Source: JANXSF01 sp043755435
GTDB taxonomy: Bacteria > Acidobacteriota > Terriglobia > Bryobacterales > Bryobacteraceae
Length of the DNA: 64,000 bases
Direction: 5' to 3'
NCBI GenBank assembly: GCA_043755435.1
Contig: JAYUSZ010000103.1
Location: forward strand, 10,433 to 74,432
Each line of letters opens with the position of its first letter. The first letter of the stretch is position 1. The notes below the pieces were generated by a model that was not told where the DNA came from, made no database searches, and worked only from the letters and a program-made list of their open reading frames with translations. A program made the position numbers and the translations under genes. Below are positions 1 to 8,397 of the stretch, piece after piece.

Positions 1-1
1 C

Positions 2-1396
2 GAACTGAAGTGCCTGCGCGTTGCAGGGGTTCCTCTGGAATTGGATAACGAAGCAATTCGCCAGTACTTCCAGTTCTCCTATATCCCCGATCCTCTCAGC
101 CCTTATAAAGACATTAAGAAACTTCCTCCAGGTTCCTGGCTGGTCTACAACGCCAATACTGGTACGATTCAGCAGGATCGCTACTGGAAACTACCGATAC
201 CCGCGGAAACGGATCCAACCAACCAAACCCACGCACAATGGTGCAGCCAGATCCGCCAAAAATTCGACGAAGCTGTGCGTATTCGTATGATCGCCGACGT
301 ACCGCTTGGTGCTTTCCTGAGTGGTGGCATCGATTCAACCTCCGTTGTAGCTTCCATGGCTAGTACCACCAAGGATCCCATTAAAACATTCTCCATAGGA
401 TTTGAAGAGGCCGAGTTCAATGAACTCCCCTGGGCAAAACAGGTTGCACAACAATACAATACCGAACACCACGAAATTCTTGTCAAACCCGATTCGGTGG
501 ATCTAGTAAATAAACTCGTTGAATCCTTCGATGAACCTTTCGGTGATTCTTCGGCAATTCCAACATACCTTGTAAGTCAATTCGCAGTCCAACACGTTAA
601 GGTTGCACTCACCGGTGACGGCGGGGACGAACTTTTCGCCGGGTATGAAAGTTTTTTCCTTATCGATCAATACCGTAAATTCGACAAAATTCCTCAGTGG
701 GTTCGCGGTGCTGTTTCAAAGATGGCCGACCAACTTAGCTACGCTGCATATGGAAAAAACTTCCTTCGCCTGCTCAGCCGCAAAACGCCATTAGAGCGGT
801 ACTTCGAGCTGAATTACACTCCGTTCTACCTTCGCCAACAACTGCTCACACCAGAATGGATGGAGCCAGCCGACGCTGGTTACATTACCAGGACATTTGC
901 CGAATGCCTGGCTCCCCAAGGATCGGACATTCTAACTCACGCCTTTTTTTTCGAGGCCACCGCGAAACTAACAGGGGACATGTTAACGAAAGTTGACCGC
1001 ATGTCCATGGCCAACTCTCTTGAAGTCCGCTGCCCTATGCTGGATCACGAATTTGCCGAACTCGCTGCTCGGGTTCCTCACTCCATGAAGATGAGGCAGG
1101 GAAAGGGTAAGGCAATTCTTGTCGATGCAATCGGTGACCGGCTGCCGCCGGATCTGCTCACTCGGCCCAAAAAAGGTTTCGGTGTGCCCTTGGCGCTTTG
1201 GTTCCGAGGTTCACTCAAAGAATTTCTTTGGGATCACTTGACCGGTTCAACCTTCGTTCGTCGCGGAATTGCCTCTGGGCCTTTCGTTCGTCAGTTGCTC
1301 GAAGAGCACGATTCTGGCCGACGAAACAACTTCCATTGGTTGTGGACACTATTGATGTTGGAACTCTGGTTCCGGCGCTTTGGCAACGAGATCTAG
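2..1396 (+). CDS. asnB: Asparagine synthase (glutamine-hydrolysing), 5'-truncated by the window edge
   Basis: The reading frame is open from the window edge, so the N-terminus (Cys2 glutaminase nucleophile and most of the GATase-II domain) lies upstream. What is visible starts in the last strands of the glutaminase domain and continues through the whole synthetase domain. The ATP-pyrophosphatase P-loop reads LSGGIDS (nt about 312-332), followed by the usual VALTGDGGDELFAGY segment (nt about 601-645) and the C-terminal KVDRMSMANSLEVRCPMLDH block. The family transfers glutamine-derived ammonia to an adenylated carboxylate, classically aspartate. In polysaccharide clusters such AsnB paralogues often amidate sugar or amino-acid groups. 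A second full-length paralogue lies 1.7 kb downstream and a glycosyltransferase follows it, so a role in surface-glycan decoration is more likely than bulk asparagine synthesis. That role is inference. Confidence 0.93.
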   Translation, partial: ELKCLRVAGVPLELDNEAIRQYFQFSYIPDPLSPYKDIKKLPPGSWLVYNANTGTIQQDRYWKLPIPAETDPTNQTHAQWCSQIRQKFDEAVRIRMIADVPLGAFLSGGIDSTSVVASMASTTKDPIKTFSIGFEEAEFNELPWAKQVAQQYNTEHHEILVKPDSVDLVNKLVESFDEPFGDSSAIPTYLVSQFAVQHVKVALTGDGGDELFAGYESFFLIDQYRKFDKIPQWVRGAVSKMADQLSYAAYGKNFLRLLSRKTPLERYFELNYTPFYLRQQLLTPEWMEPADAGYITRTFAECLAPQGSDILTHAFFFEATAKLTGDMLTKVDRMSMANSLEVRCPMLDHEFAELAARVPHSMKMRQGKGKAILVDAIGDRLPPDLLTRPKKGFGVPLALWFRGSLKEFLWDHLTGSTFVRRGIASGPFVRQLLEEHDSGRRNNFHWLWTLLMLELWFRRFGNEI

Positions 1397-1416
1397 CCTG
1401 TTTGCCACGCTTCCTC

Positions 1417-2289
1417 TTAGGAAGCTACAGCAACTTTTTGGAAAACAAACTCGTTGCATCCAAGCCCAACATAACCAGACCTTAGCCGAGTCATGGTAAA
1501 TCCACGTTTACGGTAGAAATCGAAGATCTCGTCCGCCGTCGCATATTCGTAAGGGTACCCGCCGACCCAATCAATAATGTCATACCATTTGGACATGCCG
1601 CGCGCCCGCGGATCATCAGTGCGTAGACTCCAAGTTTTGAAATAACTGCCAAGTTCACCGTATAACAGAGACCGCGAAAACATCTTAATTTCGTCAGGAA
1701 GCGTTACTGCAATGGCAAAGGGCGTTTGCAAAAATCCCGGCAGTTGATTGTAAATCTTCTTCTTGGTAACCCAACGGCGAGCTTGAGTTCCGGTATCGTT
1801 ATAAATTGCCACGAATAGAGTACTTTGTGGACCAGCGGCAAGCGCAGCATTTTCCAATGCCAGCCACATGTTTCCGGTGTGGTGCAGAACTCCCCAAGAA
1901 TAGACAATATCGAATTTACCAAGTGATTTAACGTAGTCGGCGTCCAAAGCTGAACCTTGTTGAACCGTCCAATGTTGATCTTCGGGAAAGTACCTGCGTC
2001 TCAACTCTGTCGTGCAAGCCACAGAAGAAGGGTCAAAGTCAAACGAAAAAACTTTCGCCCCCAATCTACGGGCAGCCAAGCTAAACAGTCCACTCCCTGA
2101 CCCGATGTCCAGAAATGTCCGTCCATTTAGATCTTGAACCTCCAGCATATCGCGGAGAGACTGCTCAGCCGATCGGATCCGGTCATCATTGAGCAGTGTT
2201 AAAAAGCGAGACCAATTGTCTCCAAAACGAAAGCGCTCCCCACGGGAGACTTCCGCAGCATGTGTAGGTGTATTTACTGAAGTTGACAT
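1417..2289 (-). CDS. Class I SAM-dependent methyltransferase
   Basis: The 290-residue protein has a Rossmann methyltransferase core. SAM motif I is FLDIGSGSGLFS (about residues 59-70), an acidic residue ends strand beta2 (FDFDP), and the motif IV region reads YSWGVLHHTG. The shape is UbiG/Methyltransf_11-like with an added C-terminal region. The substrate cannot be read from sequence. It is transcribed against the two flanking asparagine-synthase genes and its 3' end lies only 20 nt from the end of the first one. Its place inside an AsnB/AsnB/GT4 group suggests O- or N-methylation of a glycan or a secondary metabolite (inference). The ATG at 2289 is the only good start before the conserved core. 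Confidence 0.85.
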   Translation of the reverse strand: MSTSVNTPTHAAEVSRGERFRFGDNWSRFLTLLNDDRIRSAEQSLRDMLEVQDLNGRTFLDIGSGSGLFSLAARRLGAKVFSFDFDPSSVACTTELRRRYFPEDQHWTVQQGSALDADYVKSLGKFDIVYSWGVLHHTGNMWLALENAALAAGPQSTLFVAIYNDTGTQARRWVTKKKIYNQLPGFLQTPFAIAVTLPDEIKMFSRSLLYGELGSYFKTWSLRTDDPRARGMSKWYDIIDWVGGYPYEYATADEIFDFYRKRGFTMTRLRSGYVGLGCNEFVFQKVAVAS

Positions 2290-2511
2290 TTTTGTAAACA
2301 GAGTGGAAACTCAGCCGGGATTTAAACCGCTCCAGGGATCCGCCCCAAACGCCGAAGCATACTGTCCGACATCTGAATTATATCACTCCACTGCATTCGG
2401 AAGTTTCTTGGAATCATCATGTAACACACGTTCCGAATCATCAAATGTGTTTTGATGAAGAATACCAAAAGCTTCTATGCCGAATGGCCTAATCTGGTGC
2501 TAATCCTCAAC

Positions 2512-2784
2512 CTACTTCTCGGAGTGACCCAAATCTCTTCCTGGAGCCAACTTGTCGCGTACTCGCTGCTTTAGTTCCTTAAGGTCAGGAAACTTCCCTT
2601 CACCACTCCTCGACCAAACAATCGCGCCGCCCACCCGCACTTCAAAAACACCGCTCTTACCTGGACATAAAGCAACTGAACCTAACTCGTCCTCGAAACT
2701 TATTAGCAGTTCTTGCGCCATCCAAGCCGCCCTCAACATCCATCGGCATTGGGTGCAATATTCAATTTCAACTCGTCCAAGCAT
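2512..2784 (-). CDS. Rdx family (SelT/SelW/SelH-like) redox protein
   Basis: This 90-residue protein opens with a beta strand leading into YCTQCRW (residues 9-15). That is the CxxC redox motif at the N-terminus of the SelW/Rdx thioredoxin-like fold; selenoprotein homologues carry selenocysteine at the second position, and here both are Cys. The middle and C-terminal parts, with FEVRVGG, IVWSR and the FPDLKELKQRVRD helix, match the family's usual 80-95-residue length. The likely role is thiol-disulfide redox chemistry in the cytosol; the physiological partner is unknown even in better-studied homologues. It stands alone on the minus strand between the methyltransferase and the second asnB, with no sign of co-transcription. 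Confidence 0.85.
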   Translation of the reverse strand: MLGRVEIEYCTQCRWMLRAAWMAQELLISFEDELGSVALCPGKSGVFEVRVGGAIVWSRSGEGKFPDLKELKQRVRDKLAPGRDLGHSEK

Positions 2785-3059
2785 AATCTCTCATTCTCTT
2801 GTTACCATATGATTGCAAGTTAAAAAAGCTGTCTTAATTTTAATGACTGCTTCTGCCGATCTTACAGTTGATGAGTTTTCTGTTCATCCAGATTCTCCAC
2901 GGCAAGGCTCTTGGCGTTGCTCCAAAAAATGCTCTTCGCTGAACTAGGTACCGAAATGATTCAGATCTGCCTGCTAAAAAGCTAGCCTAAGACTAAGCAA
3001 GGCGAATGACGCTCTCCAACAGACCATAAGCGTCATAGGTAAAGGGTAAAAAGAAAATT

Positions 3060-5009
3060 ATGTGTGGCATTGCAGGTTTTGTAAGTTCCAAAGCTCTTAA
3101 TGAGGTAAGTCAGGCTCGCTCTATTGTCGAAAGGATGAATGGAGAAATTGCCCACAGGGGCCCCGATGATTTCGGGTTTTTTCAAGATGACTTTGTTGCT
3201 CTTGGGCATCGCCGCCTGAGCATCGTCGATGTCGCTGGTGGGCATCAACCCATGACCAACGCCCTCCGCACTCATTGGATCGTTTATAATGGTGAAGTTT
3301 TCAACCATGCCAGTATTCGTCCCGACCTGGAACGACTAGGCCACCGTTACTTCACACGTTGTGACACTGAAACTATTCTCCACGCGGCAACCCAATGGGG
3401 CAATAAATGCGTCGAGAGGTTTCGTGGCATGTTCGCCTTCGCCATTTGGAATACCCAGACTAAAACGCTCTTATGTGCCCGCGACAGGTTGGGTATCAAG
3501 CCTTTTTACTATTTCTTCAACGGCCGGACTTTCGCTTTCGCCTCAGAAATTAAGGCGCTCCTGGAACATCCTGATATTAGTCCGGAGTTCGAGGAATCAA
3601 CTCTAAACGAGTACTTGGCATTCGGCTACTTAAGTAGCGAGCAAACCATGTTTCGCAACATCCGGAAACTGATGCCCGGCCATACGGCCAAGGTTCAGGT
3701 CGCAAACGGAAAGCTGGAACTCACGGTCGAAGAGTATTGGGATCTTCCCAAATCCTGCACCACGGGTGAGGAAATCTCTGAAACCGAATGGGTTGCAGAA
3801 ACACGACGCCGCTTGGAAGAAACGGTCCAAATGCGGCTGATGAGCGATGTGCCCCTTGGCATGTTCCTCAGCGGTGGGGTTGATTCCTCCGCCATAGCTG
3901 CACTTGTAAAACGCATGGCAAATGGACCTGTGAAGACGTTCTCTGTAGGTTACGCTGAAGAAAAATATAGTGAACTCGGCTATGCGTCGCAAGTTGCCAA
4001 ATCCATTGGAACCGATCATTACGAAATCAGGCTCAGTCGCAACGAGTTCTTCGAAGCCCTACCGCAACTCATCTGGCATGAAGATGAACCAATTTGCTGG
4101 CCTTCCAGCGTTTCTCTGTTTTTTGTTTCGAAACTTGCGGCCCGCCAAGTAAAAGTGGTCCTCACTGGCGAAGGCAGTGATGAACTATTTGGTGGTTACG
4201 AACGTTATCGCTGGAACCTGCTCAACAATCAATACCTGGGCACATACAAGGCCGTTCCATCGGGAATTCGCCGCTGGGTTAGAGGACAAGTTGCAAGCAG
4301 CCCACTAATTAATGCTTCGGTTCGGCGCAAACTATGCCATACATTCGTGGGCCGCGAGGAAACCACCGAATCCCTTTTCCTTGACAATTTCTATTCCGCT
4401 TTTTCCGAGTCGCAGCAAAAGGAGCTGCTTCGTGCCGCCCCCTCGAATATTTATGACAACTACCTTGGCTACGAAAGCAAGTTTCAGAACATGAGTCATT
4501 TGCGCCGCATGCTCTATGCTGATCAGAAAACGTATCTCGTAGAACTCCTCATGAAGCAGGATCAAATGAGCATGGCTTGTTCCATTGAAAGCCGAGTTCC
4601 ATTTCTTGATCATACGTTTGTAGAATTCGCCATGCGAGCCCCTGATAGCCTAAAAATCAAAGGCCCCACGCAAAAGTACCTGTTTAAGAAGTCCATCGAA
4701 GATCTGCTCCCTCACGAAATTGTTCACCGCAAGAAAATGGGTTTCCCAACTCCACTCCGCCAATGGCTTCTCGATCCTGGCATGGATTCCCTGTATGACG
4801 CCCTCACCGATAAGAACGGATTCGTCGCTGCCTACACAGATCTGGATCAGCTTCGCGGTCTAATCAATAGGCACCGCAGTGGATTTGAGGATGCTACCGA
4901 TCGTATTTGGCGCTTGCTGAATCTCCAGCTTTGGGGCGATGTCTTCATAACCGGTCGTCGGGACAAATGGTGGAATGGTGCGGGTTCGGCCCTGTCCTCC
5001 ACTCGCTAA
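3060..5009 (+). CDS. asnB: Asparagine synthase (glutamine-hydrolysing), full length
   Basis: The 649-residue protein begins MCGIAGF, exposing the catalytic Cys2 of the class-II glutaminase domain (residues 1 to about 200). The conserved HRRLSIVD and the CDTETILH segment of that domain follow. The C-terminal synthetase domain carries the P-loop LSGGVDSS, then LTGEGSDELFGGY, and KQDQMSMACSIESRVPFLDH, the usual signature block. Both half-reactions (glutamine hydrolysis; ATP-dependent amidation) should therefore be intact. It overlaps no neighbour, and the GT4 gene starts 5 nt after its stop, so the two are almost certainly co-transcribed. That context fits amide formation during exopolysaccharide or lipopolysaccharide synthesis. 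It is a diverged paralogue of the truncated copy at the window start, not a recent duplicate. Confidence 0.95.
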   Translation: MCGIAGFVSSKALNEVSQARSIVERMNGEIAHRGPDDFGFFQDDFVALGHRRLSIVDVAGGHQPMTNALRTHWIVYNGEVFNHASIRPDLERLGHRYFTRCDTETILHAATQWGNKCVERFRGMFAFAIWNTQTKTLLCARDRLGIKPFYYFFNGRTFAFASEIKALLEHPDISPEFEESTLNEYLAFGYLSSEQTMFRNIRKLMPGHTAKVQVANGKLELTVEEYWDLPKSCTTGEEISETEWVAETRRRLEETVQMRLMSDVPLGMFLSGGVDSSAIAALVKRMANGPVKTFSVGYAEEKYSELGYASQVAKSIGTDHYEIRLSRNEFFEALPQLIWHEDEPICWPSSVSLFFVSKLAARQVKVVLTGEGSDELFGGYERYRWNLLNNQYLGTYKAVPSGIRRWVRGQVASSPLINASVRRKLCHTFVGREETTESLFLDNFYSAFSESQQKELLRAAPSNIYDNYLGYESKFQNMSHLRRMLYADQKTYLVELLMKQDQMSMACSIESRVPFLDHTFVEFAMRAPDSLKIKGPTQKYLFKKSIEDLLPHEIVHRKKMGFPTPLRQWLLDPGMDSLYDALTDKNGFVAAYTDLDQLRGLINRHRSGFEDATDRIWRLLNLQLWGDVFITGRRDKWWNGAGSALSSTR

Positions 5010-5014
5010 AAGAC

Positions 5015-6139
5015 ATGGATTCAATCCCAGTTATGCTCATGAGCGAAATGCTCTCCGCCGGTGGCTCGGAACGACAGTTGGTGGAAATTGCAAAGTCGCT
5101 TGACCGCCGCCGCTTCACCCCCCATGTCGCCACACTGAAAGGTGGTTTCCGCCAGCAGGAGCTTGCCAATAAGGGCATACCAGTTCTCCATCTTGATCTG
5201 GACTCCTTCGCCTCAGTTAAAGCATTGAAAGCCGGATTGGGCCTTCGCAACTACATCAAAACCCACAGTATTAAGCTATTCCACTCTTTCGATTATTCCA
5301 CTGCTTGTTTTGGTGCACCCTTTGCTCGACTCGCTGCCACCCAAGTGGTGCTTACCAGCACTCGTGCACATCGCAGCCTTTATCGGCCCTTTTACCAAAA
5401 GCTCTTGCGGCTTACTGATCCTCTAGCGCACGGCATGGTAGTAAATTGCGAAGCAATGCGCAACCACTTGATTCAGGACCAAAGTATTTCTCCCAATAGA
5501 ATTTATCACTGTCCGAATGGAATCGATCTCTCCAACTTCAACCCGCAAAATAGAATGCGTCCAGCATTTTTCCCAACCGTTCTCCAGGAAGCCTCTCTTA
5601 TCATCGGAGTCGTTTGTGTCTTACGTCAGGAAAAGGGGCTAGCGACATTACTCGAGGCTTTTGCTAGAGTTTCCGCTAACTATCCCCAATTGGGCCTGGC
5701 AATCGTCGGCAGCGGTCCGATGCTTGCAGAACTCCAGGATCTGGCAGCTGCATTGGAAATTTCCGCGCAATGCCACTTTGAACCCTCCACTAAAAACGTC
5801 TCAACTTGGCTTAGTGGTATCGATTTATTTGTGCTCCCCAGCCTCTCCGAAGCCTTTTCCAATTCTTTAATGGAAGCCATGGCCTGCGGATGTGCAGTCG
5901 TTGCATCGAACACTGGCGGGAATCCAGAACTCGTGAAACAAAACCACACAGGATTGCTGTTTGAGCCTGGTAATAGCGAGAGCCTCGCCGATTGCCTTCA
6001 CCAACTCTTATCTCAACCGGATACACGTCAAAGATTTGCCTCCAACGCTGCTAGCTACGTGGCTACCAATTTTGCGCTTCAGGCCGCAGCAGCAAGGATG
6101 GGTGAGATCTACTCCAGTTTGCTCTCCAGCAAGACTTGA
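5015..6139 (+). CDS. Glycosyltransferase family 4 protein
   Basis: A GT-B retaining glycosyltransferase of 374 residues. The N-terminal domain has the family's SEMLSAGGSERQLVEIAKSL glycine-rich loop (acceptor side). The C-terminal domain holds the nucleotide-sugar site: a VCVLRQEKGL segment, and PSLSEAFSNSLMEAMACG with the EX7E glutamates, followed by SNTGGNPELV. I chose the ATG at 5015, because the conserved domain begins right after it and the longer frame back to 4907 would run 36 codons into asnB. The gene follows asnB by 5 nt. It transfers an unidentified sugar onto a lipid- or glycan-linked acceptor at the inner face of the membrane. Confidence 0.92.
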   Translation: MDSIPVMLMSEMLSAGGSERQLVEIAKSLDRRRFTPHVATLKGGFRQQELANKGIPVLHLDLDSFASVKALKAGLGLRNYIKTHSIKLFHSFDYSTACFGAPFARLAATQVVLTSTRAHRSLYRPFYQKLLRLTDPLAHGMVVNCEAMRNHLIQDQSISPNRIYHCPNGIDLSNFNPQNRMRPAFFPTVLQEASLIIGVVCVLRQEKGLATLLEAFARVSANYPQLGLAIVGSGPMLAELQDLAAALEISAQCHFEPSTKNVSTWLSGIDLFVLPSLSEAFSNSLMEAMACGCAVVASNTGGNPELVKQNHTGLLFEPGNSESLADCLHQLLSQPDTRQRFASNAASYVATNFALQAAAARMGEIYSSLLSSKT

Positions 6140-6199
6140 TCTTAAGATTTGGCCGCATTCAGCCGATAACGACTTAGGACCGAATGGTCTTTCTCATCG

Positions 6200-6676
6200 A
6201 TGCCTAAATGGAATAGTCTCAGACTTGGACAATTTGAATACGAAGCTGCTGCCATCGTCACCTTCCCGAAAGGGTTGGCTGGCTTCGAGATGGAAACTTC
6301 TTTCGTTCCCATTGAAAAGAGGGGGTATGAGCCCGTTGTCTTCTTGCAGAGCTTGCGGTCCCCGGAACTTTGCTTTGTTACTGTTCCCATGGATTTTGTG
6401 GACAAAGCCTATCAATTGCGAATCATGAATGAAGACATGATAGTGATCTCGGCTTCTGAACAAAACTCTGCAACCGCAGACCTGGCTTGCCTTGCCATCG
6501 TATGCTTGCCGGAAAACGGTCCTGCAACTGCGAACCTATTGGGGCCGGTTGTAGTCAATCGCAAGAACCGCATCGCAGTGCAAGCGATCCGAGATGATTC
6601 CAAGTACTCCGCTTCACATTCTCTTGAAACAAGTCTTTTGGCAGATCCAACTCCTGAAGGGGAGATGCCGTGTTAA
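6200..6676 (+). CDS. fliW: FliW, flagellar assembly factor and CsrA antagonist
   Basis: The 158-residue protein matches FliW along its whole length: VTFPKGLAGFE near residue 20, the FVTVP segment, then CLAIVCLP and ANLLGPVVVNRKNRIAVQ toward the C-terminus. In Bacillus and Campylobacter, FliW binds either flagellin or CsrA and relieves CsrA repression of flagellin translation. Here it overlaps csrA by 7 nt, so the two are translationally coupled, the arrangement expected for a partner-switch pair. No flagellar structural genes lie in the window, so the controlled target cannot be named. Confidence 0.93.
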   Translation: MPKWNSLRLGQFEYEAAAIVTFPKGLAGFEMETSFVPIEKRGYEPVVFLQSLRSPELCFVTVPMDFVDKAYQLRIMNEDMIVISASEQNSATADLACLAIVCLPENGPATANLLGPVVVNRKNRIAVQAIRDDSKYSASHSLETSLLADPTPEGEMPC

Positions 6677-6972
6677 TAGTCAGACGCAGACGCGGTGAAG
6701 TCATTGTCATTGGCGATGGCATCGAAATCGAGATCCTAGATATCAGTCCGACTCAAGTGAAAGTCGGTATCCGAGCCCCCAAAGATGTACCAGTATTCCG
6801 CAAGGAAATACGATTAGCCCGAGACGCAAATGTTGCTTCAGCCAACGGTGGTTCAAACCAAATATTACAGGATTTTGTCGGCAAATTAAGAACTTCCGAA
6901 AGCAACACCATTGCTGTCGCAGCCGAACTTGGAAAAAGTTTGGAAACTCAAGCAGTAAACTCCTCCAGCTAG
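6670..6972 (+). CDS. csrA: CsrA, carbon storage regulator / translational repressor
   Basis: The start is GTG at 6670, preceded by the purine-rich stretch GAAGGGGAG within the end of fliW. Residues 1-50 carry the CsrA fold: the family's usual LTRK appears here as IVRRRRGEVIVIGD, then EIEILDISPTQVKVGIRAPKDVPVFRKEI, including the RNA-contacting Arg44. CsrA dimers bind GGA-containing loops in mRNA leaders and block translation or change stability. At 100 residues it is about 40 longer than the E. coli protein; the extra C-terminal part (residues 55-100) is polar and low in conserved features. In FliW-containing bacteria the CsrA C-terminal region takes part in FliW binding, so the extension may serve that (inference). 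Confidence 0.93.
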   Translation: MLIVRRRRGEVIVIGDGIEIEILDISPTQVKVGIRAPKDVPVFRKEIRLARDANVASANGGSNQILQDFVGKLRTSESNTIAVAAELGKSLETQAVNSSS

Positions 6973-7001
6973 GTTTTGTTGAATCGGTTCCTCGAACAAG
7001 G

Positions 7002-8375
7002 TCAAATTTGAAAAGCATTTTCCTGCTGCGGTAAATACAAGGCATCCACGCGCACTCGTACGATTCTGTTGCGCTCCATTTCCGTTACTGTGAAGCGATG
7101 ACCGTTATGCTCGATTAACACGCCAGCCTTCGGTATGTACCCCAAACGAAACAATATGAAACCGGCGAGCGTTTCAAACCCTGCATCCGTAGGCAGTTCA
7201 ATGTCATATTGTGTTGCCAGATCGCGAATCGTAATACTGCCGTCCAGCGTAAGCTCCTCTCCTTTCTTAGGCTTAGGACGCATTACATCATGTTCATCTT
7301 CAATTTCTCCAAACACCTGCTCCAGAACATCCTCCAACGTCACCAACCCGGAAACTGTACCAAATTCATTTACCACCAAAGCCAGATGTGCATGATGCAC
7401 ACGAAACTCATCAATTAGCTCTGAAATATTTTTTGTCTCGGGGACTTCCAAAGGCTTCCTCATAATTTGTTTTAGCCGAAAGGCAGTTACTGGTTTACGC
7501 GCGTCATGTGCTGCTCGGCGCTCCAGCCAAACTCTCACCAAGTCTTTCAGGTGTACGATCCCAACAATATGCTCAGGTGTCTCTTCGTAAACCAATATTC
7601 TTGAAAATTGATGTTCGTTTATGATCGAAAGCACATAGTTCAAAGCCGCATCGGTAGGCACTGAAACAAATTGATTTCGAGGGACCATAATCTGCCTAGC
7701 GGTCAGGTCTTTCAATTCCAAAAGGCGCTTCATCGCCTCTTCCTCAAACGGTCGCAAGTTGCCCTCAGTCTTCACAGAGGAGATGATGAATTTCAATTCC
7801 TCAACCGAGTGTCCTCCAGCATGAGTTGCCCCCTGCACTCCTGCCAATCTGGAAATATGAGTCGACGTCCTTTCAATCACCGCCACAAATGGGCCACTAA
7901 GCCGGCTTAGAAACAGCAGCACTGGGGCTGCCAGAGCAGCCAATCGTTCCGCCCTTTCCAGACCTACATTCTTTGGCACAACTTCGCCTAAAACCACATG
8001 GGGGAACGCAATCACAAGGAATGCCGCAAAATAGGTACTGCGGTCAATCCATACAGCCGTTTGAGAGTTCACCCATGGATGGAACATCTTAAGCAAGAAT
8101 TCGTGGATCGTGCCCTCTCCAACCGAACCCAAAATCAGACTCAATAGGGTTACACCAAATTGGACAACCGACAACAGCCGCTCTGGATTTTCAAGGAGTT
8201 GTAAGGCGACTTTCGCGCCGCTGTTACCCTCTTCCGCCATGGCTAACAACCTTGGACGACGCGAAGAAAGCAGCGCAACTTCAGCCCCTGCCAGAAACCC
8301 GTTAAGCGCAATAATGCCGCCTAACAACAAAAACCGGTACAAATAATTTACTTCTTCTGATGCAACAGTAGACAT
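7002..8375 (-). CDS. CNNM/CorC-HlyC family membrane protein with CBS pair
   Basis: Starting at the ATG at 8375, the protein is 457 residues. The order is an N-terminal DUF21 (CNNM) membrane domain with several hydrophobic segments (about residues 10-180), two CBS domains (about 200-340; RQIMVPRNQF begins the first), and the C-terminal CorC_HlyC FAD-like domain (GSITIRDL and TLAGFILFRLG). Family members act in Mg2+ or Co2+ efflux or homeostasis at the inner membrane; the older name 'hemolysin' is not informative. An upstream in-frame start at 8429 would add 18 residues and overlap the divergent gene. The divergent penicillin acylase starts 22 nt away, too close for two separate promoters, so each promoter must lie inside the other gene. 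Confidence 0.9.
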   Translation of the reverse strand: MSTVASEEVNYLYRFLLLGGIIALNGFLAGAEVALLSSRRPRLLAMAEEGNSGAKVALQLLENPERLLSVVQFGVTLLSLILGSVGEGTIHEFLLKMFHPWVNSQTAVWIDRSTYFAAFLVIAFPHVVLGEVVPKNVGLERAERLAALAAPVLLFLSRLSGPFVAVIERTSTHISRLAGVQGATHAGGHSVEELKFIISSVKTEGNLRPFEEEAMKRLLELKDLTARQIMVPRNQFVSVPTDAALNYVLSIINEHQFSRILVYEETPEHIVGIVHLKDLVRVWLERRAAHDARKPVTAFRLKQIMRKPLEVPETKNISELIDEFRVHHAHLALVVNEFGTVSGLVTLEDVLEQVFGEIEDEHDVMRPKPKKGEELTLDGSITIRDLATQYDIELPTDAGFETLAGFILFRLGYIPKAGVLIEHNGHRFTVTEMERNRIVRVRVDALYLPQQENAFQI

Positions 8376-8397
8376 AGTGTTTTCGATTCGAGCTACA

